From the NCBI GenBank assembly GCA_021783525.1, contig JAJXTT010000063.1, positions 1-8,258 on the forward strand: 8,258 nt of DNA, read 5' to 3'. This document shows, one piece after another, positions 1-5,527 of this stretch. The position numbers and the translations under genes are program-made. Position 1 is the first letter of the stretch. Each line of letters begins with the position of its first letter. Below the pieces are notes generated by a model. That model did not search any database. It was not told the DNA's origin and was given only the letters and a program-made list of their open reading frames with translations. This DNA comes from Pseudomonadota bacterium (GTDB lineage: Bacteria > Pseudomonadota > Gammaproteobacteria > Burkholderiales > Gallionellaceae).

Positions 1-684
1 ATCGTTGCACTGGATTATTCACAGGCCGCACCTGCGCTGGCTTTGGTAAAACGCCTCGAGCCTGAGTTGTGCCGCCTTAAAGTGGGCAAGGAATTGTTTA
101 CCGCCGCCGGGCCGCAATTGGTCGAAAAACTGCAGAAGCGCGGCTTCGATGTGTTCCTCGACCTGAAATTCCACGACATTCCCAACACCACCGCGCAGGC
201 ATGCAAAGCGGCGGCGGCATTGGGCGTGTGGATGGTGAACGTGCACGCGCTGGGTGGCAAGCGCATGCTGGAAGCCGCGCGCGAAGCGCTGGAGAATGTC
301 GAACATCGACCAAAACTGATCGCTGTCACCGTACTTACCAGCATGGCGCAAGAAGATCTGCACGGCATCGGCATCAATGCCAGCGCGGCGCAGATGGTGC
401 CCCTTCTGGCCGGCCTGGCCCGCGACAGCGGCCTGGATGGCGTGGTGTGTTCCGCCCTCGAAGCGCCGATGCTGCGCCAGCAATATGGCAAGGATTTCTG
501 CCTGGTCACACCGGGCATCCGCCCGGCCAACGCGGCAGCGGACGACCAGTCGCGTATCATGACGCCGCGTTCGGCGCTGGAAAACGGTGCGAGCTACCTG
601 GTCATCGGGCGCCCGATCACACAGGCACCCGATCCGTCACAGGCATTGCGGGACATTTTGAACGAGATAGGAGAGTTGGCATGA
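1..684 (+). CDS. pyrF: Orotidine 5'-phosphate decarboxylase, 5'-truncated by the window edge
   Basis: This enzyme decarboxylates orotidine 5'-monophosphate to UMP, the last step of de novo pyrimidine synthesis in the cytoplasm. The frame is open from base 1 (Ile-Val-Ala-Leu-Asp), which matches the first beta strand of the family, so only about the first ten residues are missing; 227 residues are visible. The family signature DLKFHDIPNT is present, with the catalytic lysine codon at 166-168 between two aspartate codons (160-162 and 175-177). The phosphate-binding end is seen in VTPGIRP and in VIGRPIT near the C-terminus. Length and motifs fit the short bacterial group I enzyme. The TGA stop (682-684) overlaps the ATG of rfaE1 as ATGA, which implies one transcript and translational coupling. 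I see no frameshift. Confidence 0.96.
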   Translation: MVALDYSQAAPALALVKRLEPELCRLKVGKELFTAAGPQLVEKLQKRGFDVFLDLKFHDIPNTTAQACKAAAALGVWMVNVHALGGKRMLEAAREALENVEHRPKLIAVTVLTSMAQEDLHGIGINASAAQMVPLLAGLARDSGLDGVVCSALEAPMLRQQYGKDFCLVTPGIRPANAAADDQSRIMTPRSALENGASYLVIGRPITQAPDPSQALRDILNEIGELA

Positions 685-1619
685 AGCTGCCGTCTTTCGG
701 TAAGGCGCGCATATTGGTGGTCGGCGACGTGATGCTGGACCGCTACTGGTTCGGCGACGTGACACGTATTTCGCCCGAAGCGCCGGTACCGGTGCTGAAA
801 GTGAACCGTGTGGAAGAGCGCCCCGGCGGCGCAGCCAACGTGGCACGCAACATCGCATCGCTGGGCGCGCATTGCACACTGCTGTCCGTGGTAGGCGCCG
901 ACGAGGCCGGGGATTGCCTGCAGCGGTTGCTCACCGAGCAGGGCGGGGTCGAGGCGATGCTGCATCGCGACACCAGTATTTCCACCATCGTGAAACTGCG
1001 TGCCATCGCGCGGCAGCAGCAATTGCTGCGCATCGACTTCGAAACGCCGCCCAGCCACGAGGTCCTGAACGCGAAGCTGGCGGATTTCCACAACAAGCTG
1101 CCGCTGGCCGATGTGGTGATCCTGTCGGATTACGGCAAAGGCGGACTCGCGCATATCGCCGTGATGATCCAGGCGGCGCGCGCTGCCGGCAAGCCGGTGC
1201 TCGTCGACCCCAAGGGGGACGACTATGCACGTTACCGGGGGGCAACCCTGCTGACGCCGAACCGCAGCGAGTTCAGGGAAGTGGCCGGAAACTGGAAGAG
1301 CGAAGACGAACTGAGCGAGAAGGCCCAAAAACTGCGCACGGAATTGAACCTGGACGCGCTGCTCGTCACGCGCAGCGAAGAAGGCATGTCGCTGTTCCGC
1401 GGGCAGGACGTGTTGCACGAGCCGACCCGGGCGCGCGAAGTGTTCGACGTTAGCGGTGCGGGCGATACCGTCATCGCCACGCTGGCGGTGATGCTCGCGA
1501 GCGGCGCCGATATGCCCGACGCCGTGCGCATCGCGAACCGTGCGGCGGGCGTTGTGGTGGGCAAGCTGGGCACGGCCGTTGTGTCGCGCGAAGAAATACT
1601 GAATGATATGAAGAGCTAG
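681..1619 (+). CDS. rfaE1: D-glycero-beta-D-manno-heptose-7-phosphate kinase (single-domain RfaE1/HldA)
   Basis: A PfkB/ribokinase-family sugar kinase of 312 residues. It should phosphorylate D-glycero-D-manno-heptose 7-phosphate at C1 on the way to ADP-heptose for the LPS core. Visible motifs are VVGDVMLDRYW at about 13-23, the substrate-loop PGGAANVARN at 48-57, DPKG at 176-179, TPNRSE at 192-197, and the second PfkB signature DVSGAGDT at 256-263 with the likely catalytic base Asp262. E. coli HldE is a fusion of about 477 residues that also carries the adenylyltransferase. This protein stops after the kinase domain, so a separate HldC/RfaE2 must be encoded elsewhere. The open frame runs further upstream (from about 201), but ATG 681 is chosen because it overlaps the pyrF stop, follows a GAGATAGGAGAG purine stretch, and gives the usual N-terminus. 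Confidence 0.95.
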   Translation: MKLPSFGKARILVVGDVMLDRYWFGDVTRISPEAPVPVLKVNRVEERPGGAANVARNIASLGAHCTLLSVVGADEAGDCLQRLLTEQGGVEAMLHRDTSISTIVKLRAIARQQQLLRIDFETPPSHEVLNAKLADFHNKLPLADVVILSDYGKGGLAHIAVMIQAARAAGKPVLVDPKGDDYARYRGATLLTPNRSEFREVAGNWKSEDELSEKAQKLRTELNLDALLVTRSEEGMSLFRGQDVLHEPTRAREVFDVSGAGDTVIATLAVMLASGADMPDAVRIANRAAGVVVGKLGTAVVSREEILNDMKS

Positions 1620-1699
1620 GATTTGGGAATTCGGATTTGGGAATTGGCACGACATAGTGGCGGTTTTTCCTAAATCCTGGCTCCCAAATCCCAAATCCT
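1618..1699. repeat. GGATTTGGGAATT direct/inverted repeat element between rfaE1 and rfaD
   Basis: The rfaE1-rfaD gap is made largely of one short motif. GGATTTGGGAATT occurs twice in direct orientation (1619-1631 and 1633-1645, a 14-base period). Inverted copies follow: CCTAAATCC at 1669-1677 and overlapping CCCAAAT units at 1683-1689 and 1690-1696. The outer arms AGGATTTGGGA (1618-1628) and TCCCAAATCCT (1689-1699) are a perfect 11-bp inverted repeat. The RNA could fold into a long hairpin ending four bases before the GGAGG of rfaD. It resembles a small dispersed intergenic repeat. Whether it recurs in the genome cannot be judged from this window. Confidence 0.75.
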
Positions 1700-1713
1700 A
1701 TTGGAGGAACAAC

Positions 1714-2715
1714 ATGTACTACGTAGTCACCGGCGCCGCCGGATTCATCGGTTCCAACCTGGTCAAGGCCCTGAACGAGCGCGGCGAGAACAACATCATC
1801 GCCGTCGATAACCTGGGGAACAATTCCGACAAGTTCAGGAATCTTGCCGATTGCGAAATCGCCGATTACCTGGACAAGGAAGACTTCGTCGGCCTGCTGC
1901 AGGACGGATCCTTTGACGGCACCATAGCGGCGGTGTTGCATGAGGGCGCCTGTTCCGACACCATGGAACTCAACGGCCGCTACATGATGGAGAACAACTA
2001 CCGCTATTCCCTGGAAGTGCTGAACCACTGCCAGAACGAGGATGTTCCATTTCTGTATGCCTCTTCCGCTTCCGTGTATGGCGGCGGCGGAGTATTCAAG
2101 GAGAGCCGCGAATACGAATCCCCGCTCAACGTCTATGCCTACTCCAAATTCCTGTTCGACCAGGTCGTGCGCCGACGCTGGCAGCACCGCACATCCCAGA
2201 TCGCCGGATTTCGCTACTTCAACGTGTACGGCCAGCGTGAACAGCACAAGGGGCGCATGGCCTCGGTGGCCTACCACTTCTTCAACCAATACCGCGCAGA
2301 AGGATTCGTGAAACTGTTCGAAGGCTGCGACGGTTATGCGAACGGCGGGCAACTGCGCGATTTCGTTTCCGTGGAAGATGTGGTCAAGGTCAACATGTTC
2401 TTCCTCGACCATCCCGGCAAGTCCGGCATTTTCAATCTCGGCACGGGCAATGCGCAGAGCTTCAACGATGTGGCGGTGGCGGTAATCAACACACTGCGAG
2501 CGGAGAACAATGAAGCCGCGCTGACACTGGAACAGATGCTCCAGCAGCAACTCATTCGTTACATCCCCTTTCCGGATGCTTTGCGGGGCAAATATCAAAG
2601 CTACACACAGGCGGACATCTCCAGCCTGCGGGGAATCGGGTATGTGCAACCTTTCCTGACCGTAGAGCAAGGTACGGAACGCTATGTGAAGCAACTCTTG
2701 AAGCGGTCGGCCTGA
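1714..2715 (+). CDS. rfaD: ADP-L-glycero-D-manno-heptose-6-epimerase
   Basis: HldD/RfaD converts ADP-D-glycero-D-manno-heptose to the L-glycero form used by heptosyltransferases of the LPS inner core. The 333-residue protein is an extended short-chain dehydrogenase/reductase. It has the Rossmann motif GAAGFIG at 7-13, ASSASVYG at 116-123, and a YxxxK pair at Tyr141/Lys145. Lys179 in QREQHKG aligns with the second catalytic residue known from the E. coli enzyme. The length is normal for the family. The start ATG 1714 is supported by GGAGG at 1703-1707 with a six-base spacer; an upstream in-frame codon in the repeat region would add residues absent from the family. It lies 94 bp after rfaE1, on the same strand and in the same pathway, so co-transcription is likely unless the repeat element interrupts it. 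Confidence 0.96.
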   Translation: MYYVVTGAAGFIGSNLVKALNERGENNIIAVDNLGNNSDKFRNLADCEIADYLDKEDFVGLLQDGSFDGTIAAVLHEGACSDTMELNGRYMMENNYRYSLEVLNHCQNEDVPFLYASSASVYGGGGVFKESREYESPLNVYAYSKFLFDQVVRRRWQHRTSQIAGFRYFNVYGQREQHKGRMASVAYHFFNQYRAEGFVKLFEGCDGYANGGQLRDFVSVEDVVKVNMFFLDHPGKSGIFNLGTGNAQSFNDVAVAVINTLRAENNEAALTLEQMLQQQLIRYIPFPDALRGKYQSYTQADISSLRGIGYVQPFLTVEQGTERYVKQLLKRSA

Positions 2716-2733
2716 TCGGCCGTATTCTTGTAT
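2708..2733 (+). terminator. Weak hairpin at the rfaD stop codon
   Basis: CGGCC (2708-2712) and GGCCG (2718-2722) form a 5-bp stem whose loop contains the rfaD stop. A modest T-containing stretch follows (TATTCTTGTAT). The stem is short and the tail is not a clean T run, so this could be a weak or leaky terminator before the ComEA-like gene, or chance. Confidence 0.2.
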
Positions 2734-2774
2734 GGCCTGAAGTATTTTTCGTTTACTTGAAAAGGGAGAAAAGC

Positions 2775-3335
2775 ATGAAGAAGATTCTGTCATTACTGGT
2801 TTTGTTCTTCGCATTTGCCAACATGGCATTCGCGGCGGTCAACCTGAATACGGCAACCAAGGAAGAGCTGGATTCGGTCAAGGGCATCGGCCCGGCCAAA
2901 GCTCAGGCGATCATCGACTACCGCAACAAGAACGGTTCGTTCAAGAGCGTGGATGACCTGAAGAACGTCAAAGGATTTGGCGACAAGACGGTGGCAAAGA
3001 TGCGCTCCGAACTTTCAGTGAGCGGCGCGACGACCGTGAACAAGGAAGATAAGCCCGCGAAGTCTGACGACAAGATGGCCAAGGATGACAAGAAGGCCGA
3101 CAAGAAGGCCAGCAAGAAAGCCGTAAAGGAAACCAAGGCGGCCGAAGCCGGCGAAGACAAGAAAGCTGATACAAAGGCTGCCAAGGAAACCAAGGATTCC
3201 GCAACAAAGGACGGCAAGAAGTCTGATAAGAAAGCCGACAAGAAAGCGGCTGCAGAAGCCAAAAAAGCCGAAAAGGCAGCCAAGAAGGCCAAAAAGAAGG
3301 CAGACAAAGAAGCCAAGGAAGCCGACAAGAAGTAA
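2775..3335 (+). CDS. Secreted ComEA-like helix-hairpin-helix protein with lysine/alanine-rich tail
   Basis: A 186-residue protein in three parts. Residues 1-20 are a signal peptide (basic MKK, a Leu/Phe/Ala core, likely cut after AFA at 20), so export to the periplasm is expected. Residues about 22-82 are a ComEA-type double helix-hairpin-helix fold that binds DNA backbone non-specifically: VNLNTATKEEL, then hairpins VKGIGPAKA (35-43) and VKGFGDKTV (65-73). Residues about 90-186 are almost entirely Lys, Ala, Asp and Glu in repeated KKA/DKKA units, like histone H1-type tails. Most short ComEA homologues end soon after the second hairpin, so the tail is unusual. The start is ATG 2775, with an AAGGGAGA ribosome site at 2762-2769; an in-frame TTG at 2757 is less likely. 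A role in binding DNA during competence, or retaining extracellular DNA, is inferred from the domain only. No other competence gene is adjacent. Confidence 0.85.
   Translation: MKKILSLLVLFFAFANMAFAAVNLNTATKEELDSVKGIGPAKAQAIIDYRNKNGSFKSVDDLKNVKGFGDKTVAKMRSELSVSGATTVNKEDKPAKSDDKMAKDDKKADKKASKKAVKETKAAEAGEDKKADTKAAKETKDSATKDGKKSDKKADKKAAAEAKKAEKAAKKAKKKADKEAKEADKK
3087..3122 (+). repeat. 12-bp tandem repeat inside the lysine-rich tail
   Basis: GACAAGAAGGCC is present twice back to back (3087-3098 and 3099-3110), followed by a degenerate third copy, AGCAAGAAAGCC (3111-3122). Each unit encodes four residues (DKKA, DKKA, SKKA). The unit keeps the frame, so gain or loss of copies would change tail length without disrupting the protein. 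Confidence 0.7.
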
Positions 3336-3343
3336 GCGACAGG

Positions 3344-3400
3344 CTGCCGTATCTCAACGCGACCCGTTCGGTGTAGAGCCGGGCAGGTTTGTTTATTTTT
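3344..3400 (+). terminator. Possible intrinsic terminator after the ComEA-like gene
   Basis: CTGCC (3344-3348) can pair with GGCAG (3382-3386). A smaller CCCG/CGGG pairing (3363-3366 with 3380-3383) is an alternative within the enclosed loop. The stretch right after it, 3388-3400 (TTTGTTTATTTTT), has 11 T in 13 bases. The strong T tract eight bases past the stop codon region favours termination here, but the stem is weak and the loop long. Confidence 0.35.
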
Positions 3401-3404
3401 GCAT

Positions 3405-3417
3405 ACCCTGTCAGGGT
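3405..3417. promoter_or_regulatory. Short dyad ACCCTGTCAGGGT
   Basis: Two 6-base arms, ACCCTG and CAGGGT, are perfectly inverted around one central T. The spacing is too tight for an RNA hairpin but suits a dimeric DNA-binding protein. It lies just after the T-rich tract. No regulator is assigned. The right arm also takes part in the longer hairpin at 3410-3501. Confidence 0.25.
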
Positions 3418-3501
3418 TCCCGCGTAGCCGTTCGGACCCCGCAATCCTTGCTCCATGCCGTTCATCGCAAACTTTCCGGGGTGGTCGGCTACGCCCTGGA
3501 C
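3410..3501 (+). ncRNA. Candidate structured RNA or leader (long interrupted hairpin)
   Basis: Nested pairing, checked by eye, runs inwards as follows. GT and CAGGG (3410-3416) pair with CCCTG and AC (3494-3501, one bulged G). CGTAGCCG (3423-3430) pairs perfectly with CGGCTACG (3486-3493). ACCCCG (3436-3441) pairs with CGGGGT (3477-3482). TTGC (3448-3451) pairs with GCAA (3467-3470). That is about 25 base pairs in 92 bases, outside any gene. The pairing is symmetric, so the transcribed strand is unknown; + is assumed from the neighbours. No clear T run follows, which argues against a simple terminator. I do not recognise it as 6S, RNase P or another named RNA. Confidence 0.3.
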
Positions 3502-3647
3502 GCATTCATTCCGGACAATGGGTCCGCACTCTATTGAGCGCTTCCCCGTTCGCGTTGCGATTTGTTTGTATCTCCTTTTGTACAATGATGAAATTATGCC
3601 GACACAACCCAGGGCGAGTATGGGAGCATCCCGTCGGACAGTTCCGT

Positions 3648-3656
3648 TGCTAAAAT
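3648..3656 (+). promoter_or_regulatory. Possible extended -10 element for the two-component operon
   Basis: TGCTAAAAT has the TG-N-TAAAAT form of an extended -10 box, about 77 bases upstream of the response-regulator start. No good -35 hexamer is placed 17 bases upstream, which is tolerable for extended -10 promoters. A competing -10-like TACAAT lies at 3581-3586. Confidence 0.25.
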
Positions 3657-3732
3657 CCAGCACGTAAAATCTGCACAATCATCAGGCTGAACAGACGGGG
3701 AATGCCCTGTTTACGATAAACGCATCACGGAT

Positions 3733-4443
3733 ATGGAACCTATGGTCTCAGTTCTAATTGTTGACGATGATGAACAGATCCGCCAGCTCTTGCGGGAATA
3801 CCTGGCGAGTTTTGGCATGTCCGTCACAGGTGTCACCGACGGCATCGCGATGGAAGAGGCCCTGGAAAAGAGTCCTTTCGATCTGGTCATTCTCGATCTG
3901 ATGCTCCCCGGAGAAGACGGTCTGACGCTGTGCCGCAACCTGCGCGTCAAATCGGACATCCCGATATTGATGCTCACCGCGCGCGGCGAGGCGATGGACC
4001 GGGTTGTCGGGCTTGAAGTGGGTGCGGACGATTACATCGTGAAGCCGTTCGAGCCGCGCGAACTGGTGGCCCGCATACAGTCGATACTGCGCAGGTCGCG
4101 CGCAGGACGCGAAAGTCCGAGAGGGAAAAAGGAGGCAGAGTTCATGGGATGGCGGCTGGACCTGATCTTGCGCCAGCTCGTCTCTCCCGAGCAGATCGTG
4201 ATTCCGTTGTCCAATGCGGAATTCCGTTTGCTTGCCGTGCTGGTCGAGCATCCCAACCGGGTGCTGACCAGAGAATTCCTGCTCGACGAGGCAAGGGGCA
4301 GGGGCATGGAGCTCTTTGACCGCAGCATCGATATCCTGATTTCCCGGGTGAGGCAGAAACTCAACGATGATCCCCGCACGCCATCGCTGATCAAGACAGT
4401 CCGGGGCGAGGGCTACCTGTTCGACACGAAGGAATCCCGGTGA
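3733..4443 (+). CDS. OmpR/PhoB-family DNA-binding response regulator
   Basis: A two-component response regulator of 236 residues that should bind DNA when phosphorylated by the kinase encoded directly downstream. The receiver domain (about 5-120) has the acidic pair Asp11/Asp12, phospho-acceptor Asp55 in VILDLMLPGEDG, Thr82 in MLTARGE, and Lys104 in DYIVKPFEPREL. The C-terminal winged helix (about 137-232) includes LSNAEFRLLAVL, the recognition-helix region RSIDILISRVRQKL (197-210) and the closing KTVRGEGYLF. It is closest in style to OmpR, which fits its EnvZ-like partner, but its target genes are not shown. ATG 3733 is used. ATG 3742, which starts three residues before VLIVDDD, is nearly as plausible, because neither has a strong ribosome site. 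The stop overlaps the kinase start (GTGA at 4440-4443). Confidence 0.94.
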   Translation: MEPMVSVLIVDDDEQIRQLLREYLASFGMSVTGVTDGIAMEEALEKSPFDLVILDLMLPGEDGLTLCRNLRVKSDIPILMLTARGEAMDRVVGLEVGADDYIVKPFEPRELVARIQSILRRSRAGRESPRGKKEAEFMGWRLDLILRQLVSPEQIVIPLSNAEFRLLAVLVEHPNRVLTREFLLDEARGRGMELFDRSIDILISRVRQKLNDDPRTPSLIKTVRGEGYLFDTKESR

Positions 4444-5432
4444 AATCGGTCATTCCGGACTCGCTGTTCGTACGGCTTTTTCTGCTCCTGTTCGTCATCC
4501 TTTCCGTCAGTATCTTTGCCGGCAGGGAAATCTTCATCATGATGGGTCTGGAACATTCCGTTCCTTCCGCGCATGGGGACCCGTTCAGGTTGTATGTCAT
4601 TCTTGCCGTCAGAATGGGTGCAGTCGGATTGACGGCCTGGGTTGCAGCCCGCTGGCTCTCATCGCCCATCAAGCGCATGGCAAATGCGGCAGAGGAACTG
4701 GGCAAGAACCTGAACAGCCAGAACATCGAAGAGACATCCGGTCCTTGCGAAGTCAGGCAGGCATCGAAGGTGTTCAATCAGATGAAGACGCGCATCCAAC
4801 TGCAGATGGAGGAACGCAACCGGTTCCTGGCCGCCGTTTCGCACGATCTGCGTACGCCTCTGACGCGCCTTAAATTAAAGGCAGAAAAGATAAACCAGCA
4901 GAAGTTGCAGGCCGATATCCAGGAAGACATCAATGAGATGGCGAGTATCATCGACACGACGCTGGACTATCTGCGCGGCGACGAGAGGCCGGAAACGGAA
5001 TGCATGCTTGATATCGGAGCGCTGGTGCATTCGATGGTGGAAGATGCGGAAGAGCGCGGAGAATCCGTCACGGTGTCCGGCAGCGCAAGTCCGATCAAGC
5101 TGCAACCGCTCGCCATACGCCGCTGCCTCGGCAATCTGATCGAGAATGCCCTGCGTTACGGCGGAAACGCCAGCATCGTCCTGGGAGAGACCGATAACGC
5201 GGTCGTGATCACTATTCAGGACTCCGGCCCCGGTATTCCGGACGATCAACTGGAGTCGGTCTTCGCCCCTTTCTACCGCCTCGACACTTCCCGCAACCGG
5301 AATCACGGCGGCGTCGGTCTGGGCCTGTCCATCGCAAGAGACATGGCCAGGAAGCAGGGAGGAGACATCGCATTGAGAAACGCGCAGGGTGGCGGCTTGA
5401 TCGCCACCGTGAGTTTGCCGAAACGTCATTGA
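4440..5432 (+). CDS. EnvZ-like membrane sensor histidine kinase
   Basis: A 330-residue inner-membrane histidine kinase that pairs with the upstream OmpR-type regulator. Membrane segment 1 is at about 9-28 and segment 2 at about 51-73. The periplasmic loop between them is only about 20 residues, so it is too small for a folded ligand-binding domain. A HAMP linker follows (about 71-123, with SSPIKRM). The dimerisation/phospho-acceptor helix carries SHDLRTPLTRLKLKAE with His135, very close to the EnvZ signature. The ATPase domain shows NLIENALRYGG (Asn232, Asn236), DSGPGIP (261-267), FAPFYRLD and GVGLGLSIA (291-299). All catalytic motifs are intact. GTG 4440 is the start: AAGGA (4429-4433) sits six bases upstream, and the start overlaps the regulator's stop. 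Sensing probably occurs through the membrane, HAMP or cytoplasmic core, as proposed for EnvZ. The signal is unknown. Confidence 0.94.
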   Translation: MKSVIPDSLFVRLFLLLFVILSVSIFAGREIFIMMGLEHSVPSAHGDPFRLYVILAVRMGAVGLTAWVAARWLSSPIKRMANAAEELGKNLNSQNIEETSGPCEVRQASKVFNQMKTRIQLQMEERNRFLAAVSHDLRTPLTRLKLKAEKINQQKLQADIQEDINEMASIIDTTLDYLRGDERPETECMLDIGALVHSMVEDAEERGESVTVSGSASPIKLQPLAIRRCLGNLIENALRYGGNASIVLGETDNAVVITIQDSGPGIPDDQLESVFAPFYRLDTSRNRNHGGVGLGLSIARDMARKQGGDIALRNAQGGGLIATVSLPKRH

Positions 5433-5479
5433 TCGCGCTTCGCGCTTTCAAGGCTTGCCAGGAGATCGTCGCTTCCTAA

Positions 5480-5489
5480 CCCTTAAGGG
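5480..5489. repeat. 10-bp perfect palindrome CCCTTAAGGG
   Basis: A perfect palindrome sits in the 95-bp gap between the converging kinase and orphan genes. It has no loop and no following T run, so it is not a standard terminator. It could be a protein-binding site or chance. Confidence 0.3.
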
Positions 5490-5527
5490 ACCTTGCCACT
5501 TCCTCATAACGGACATTTCCGTAGAAC

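Larger units (their letters stand above)
3336..3732. other. 397-bp gene-free stretch between the ComEA-like gene and the response regulator
   Basis: No credible gene is seen. A + frame opening with TTG at 3399 gives an Arg/Ser/Pro-rich peptide without ribosome site or family resemblance. The stretch holds, in order: a possible terminator (3344-3400), a dyad ACCCTGTCAGGGT (3405-3417), a long imperfect hairpin (3410-3501), a small hairpin CGGAC/GTCCG (3512-3526), a TACAAT (3581-3586) that could be a -10 element but lacks a well-spaced -35, and an extended -10-like TGCTAAAAT (3648-3656) upstream of the two-component operon. Confidence 0.7.

Noticed and set aside
594..2829. Large minus-strand open frames across rfaE1 and rfaD
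   Set aside because: They lie opposite two well-supported enzymes and are shadows of GC-rich codon use.
3422..3494. 6S RNA or a tRNA in the structured intergenic region
   Set aside because: No cloverleaf, T-loop signature or recognisable 6S sequence was found. Only the stem structure is supported.
3399..3653. Possible small + strand gene in the intergenic region
   Set aside because: It begins with TTG without a ribosome site, its composition is Arg/Ser/Pro-rich, and it overlaps the hairpin structure.
2918..3678. Long open frames on the minus strand opposite the ComEA-like gene
   Set aside because: They arise because the lysine-rich (AAG/AAA) coding strand gives few stops in reverse. The predicted peptides are low-complexity Leu/Ser/Phe-rich and lack a ribosome site.
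3691..3716. Imperfect inverted repeat (AACA, GGG / CCC, TGTT) before the response regulator
   Set aside because: The arms are broken by a three-base bulge and are short; this is within what chance would give.
5509..5522. Hairpin ACGGA/TCCGT just past the orphan gene's stop, considered as a terminator
   Set aside because: The stem is only 5 bp and no T run follows on either strand.
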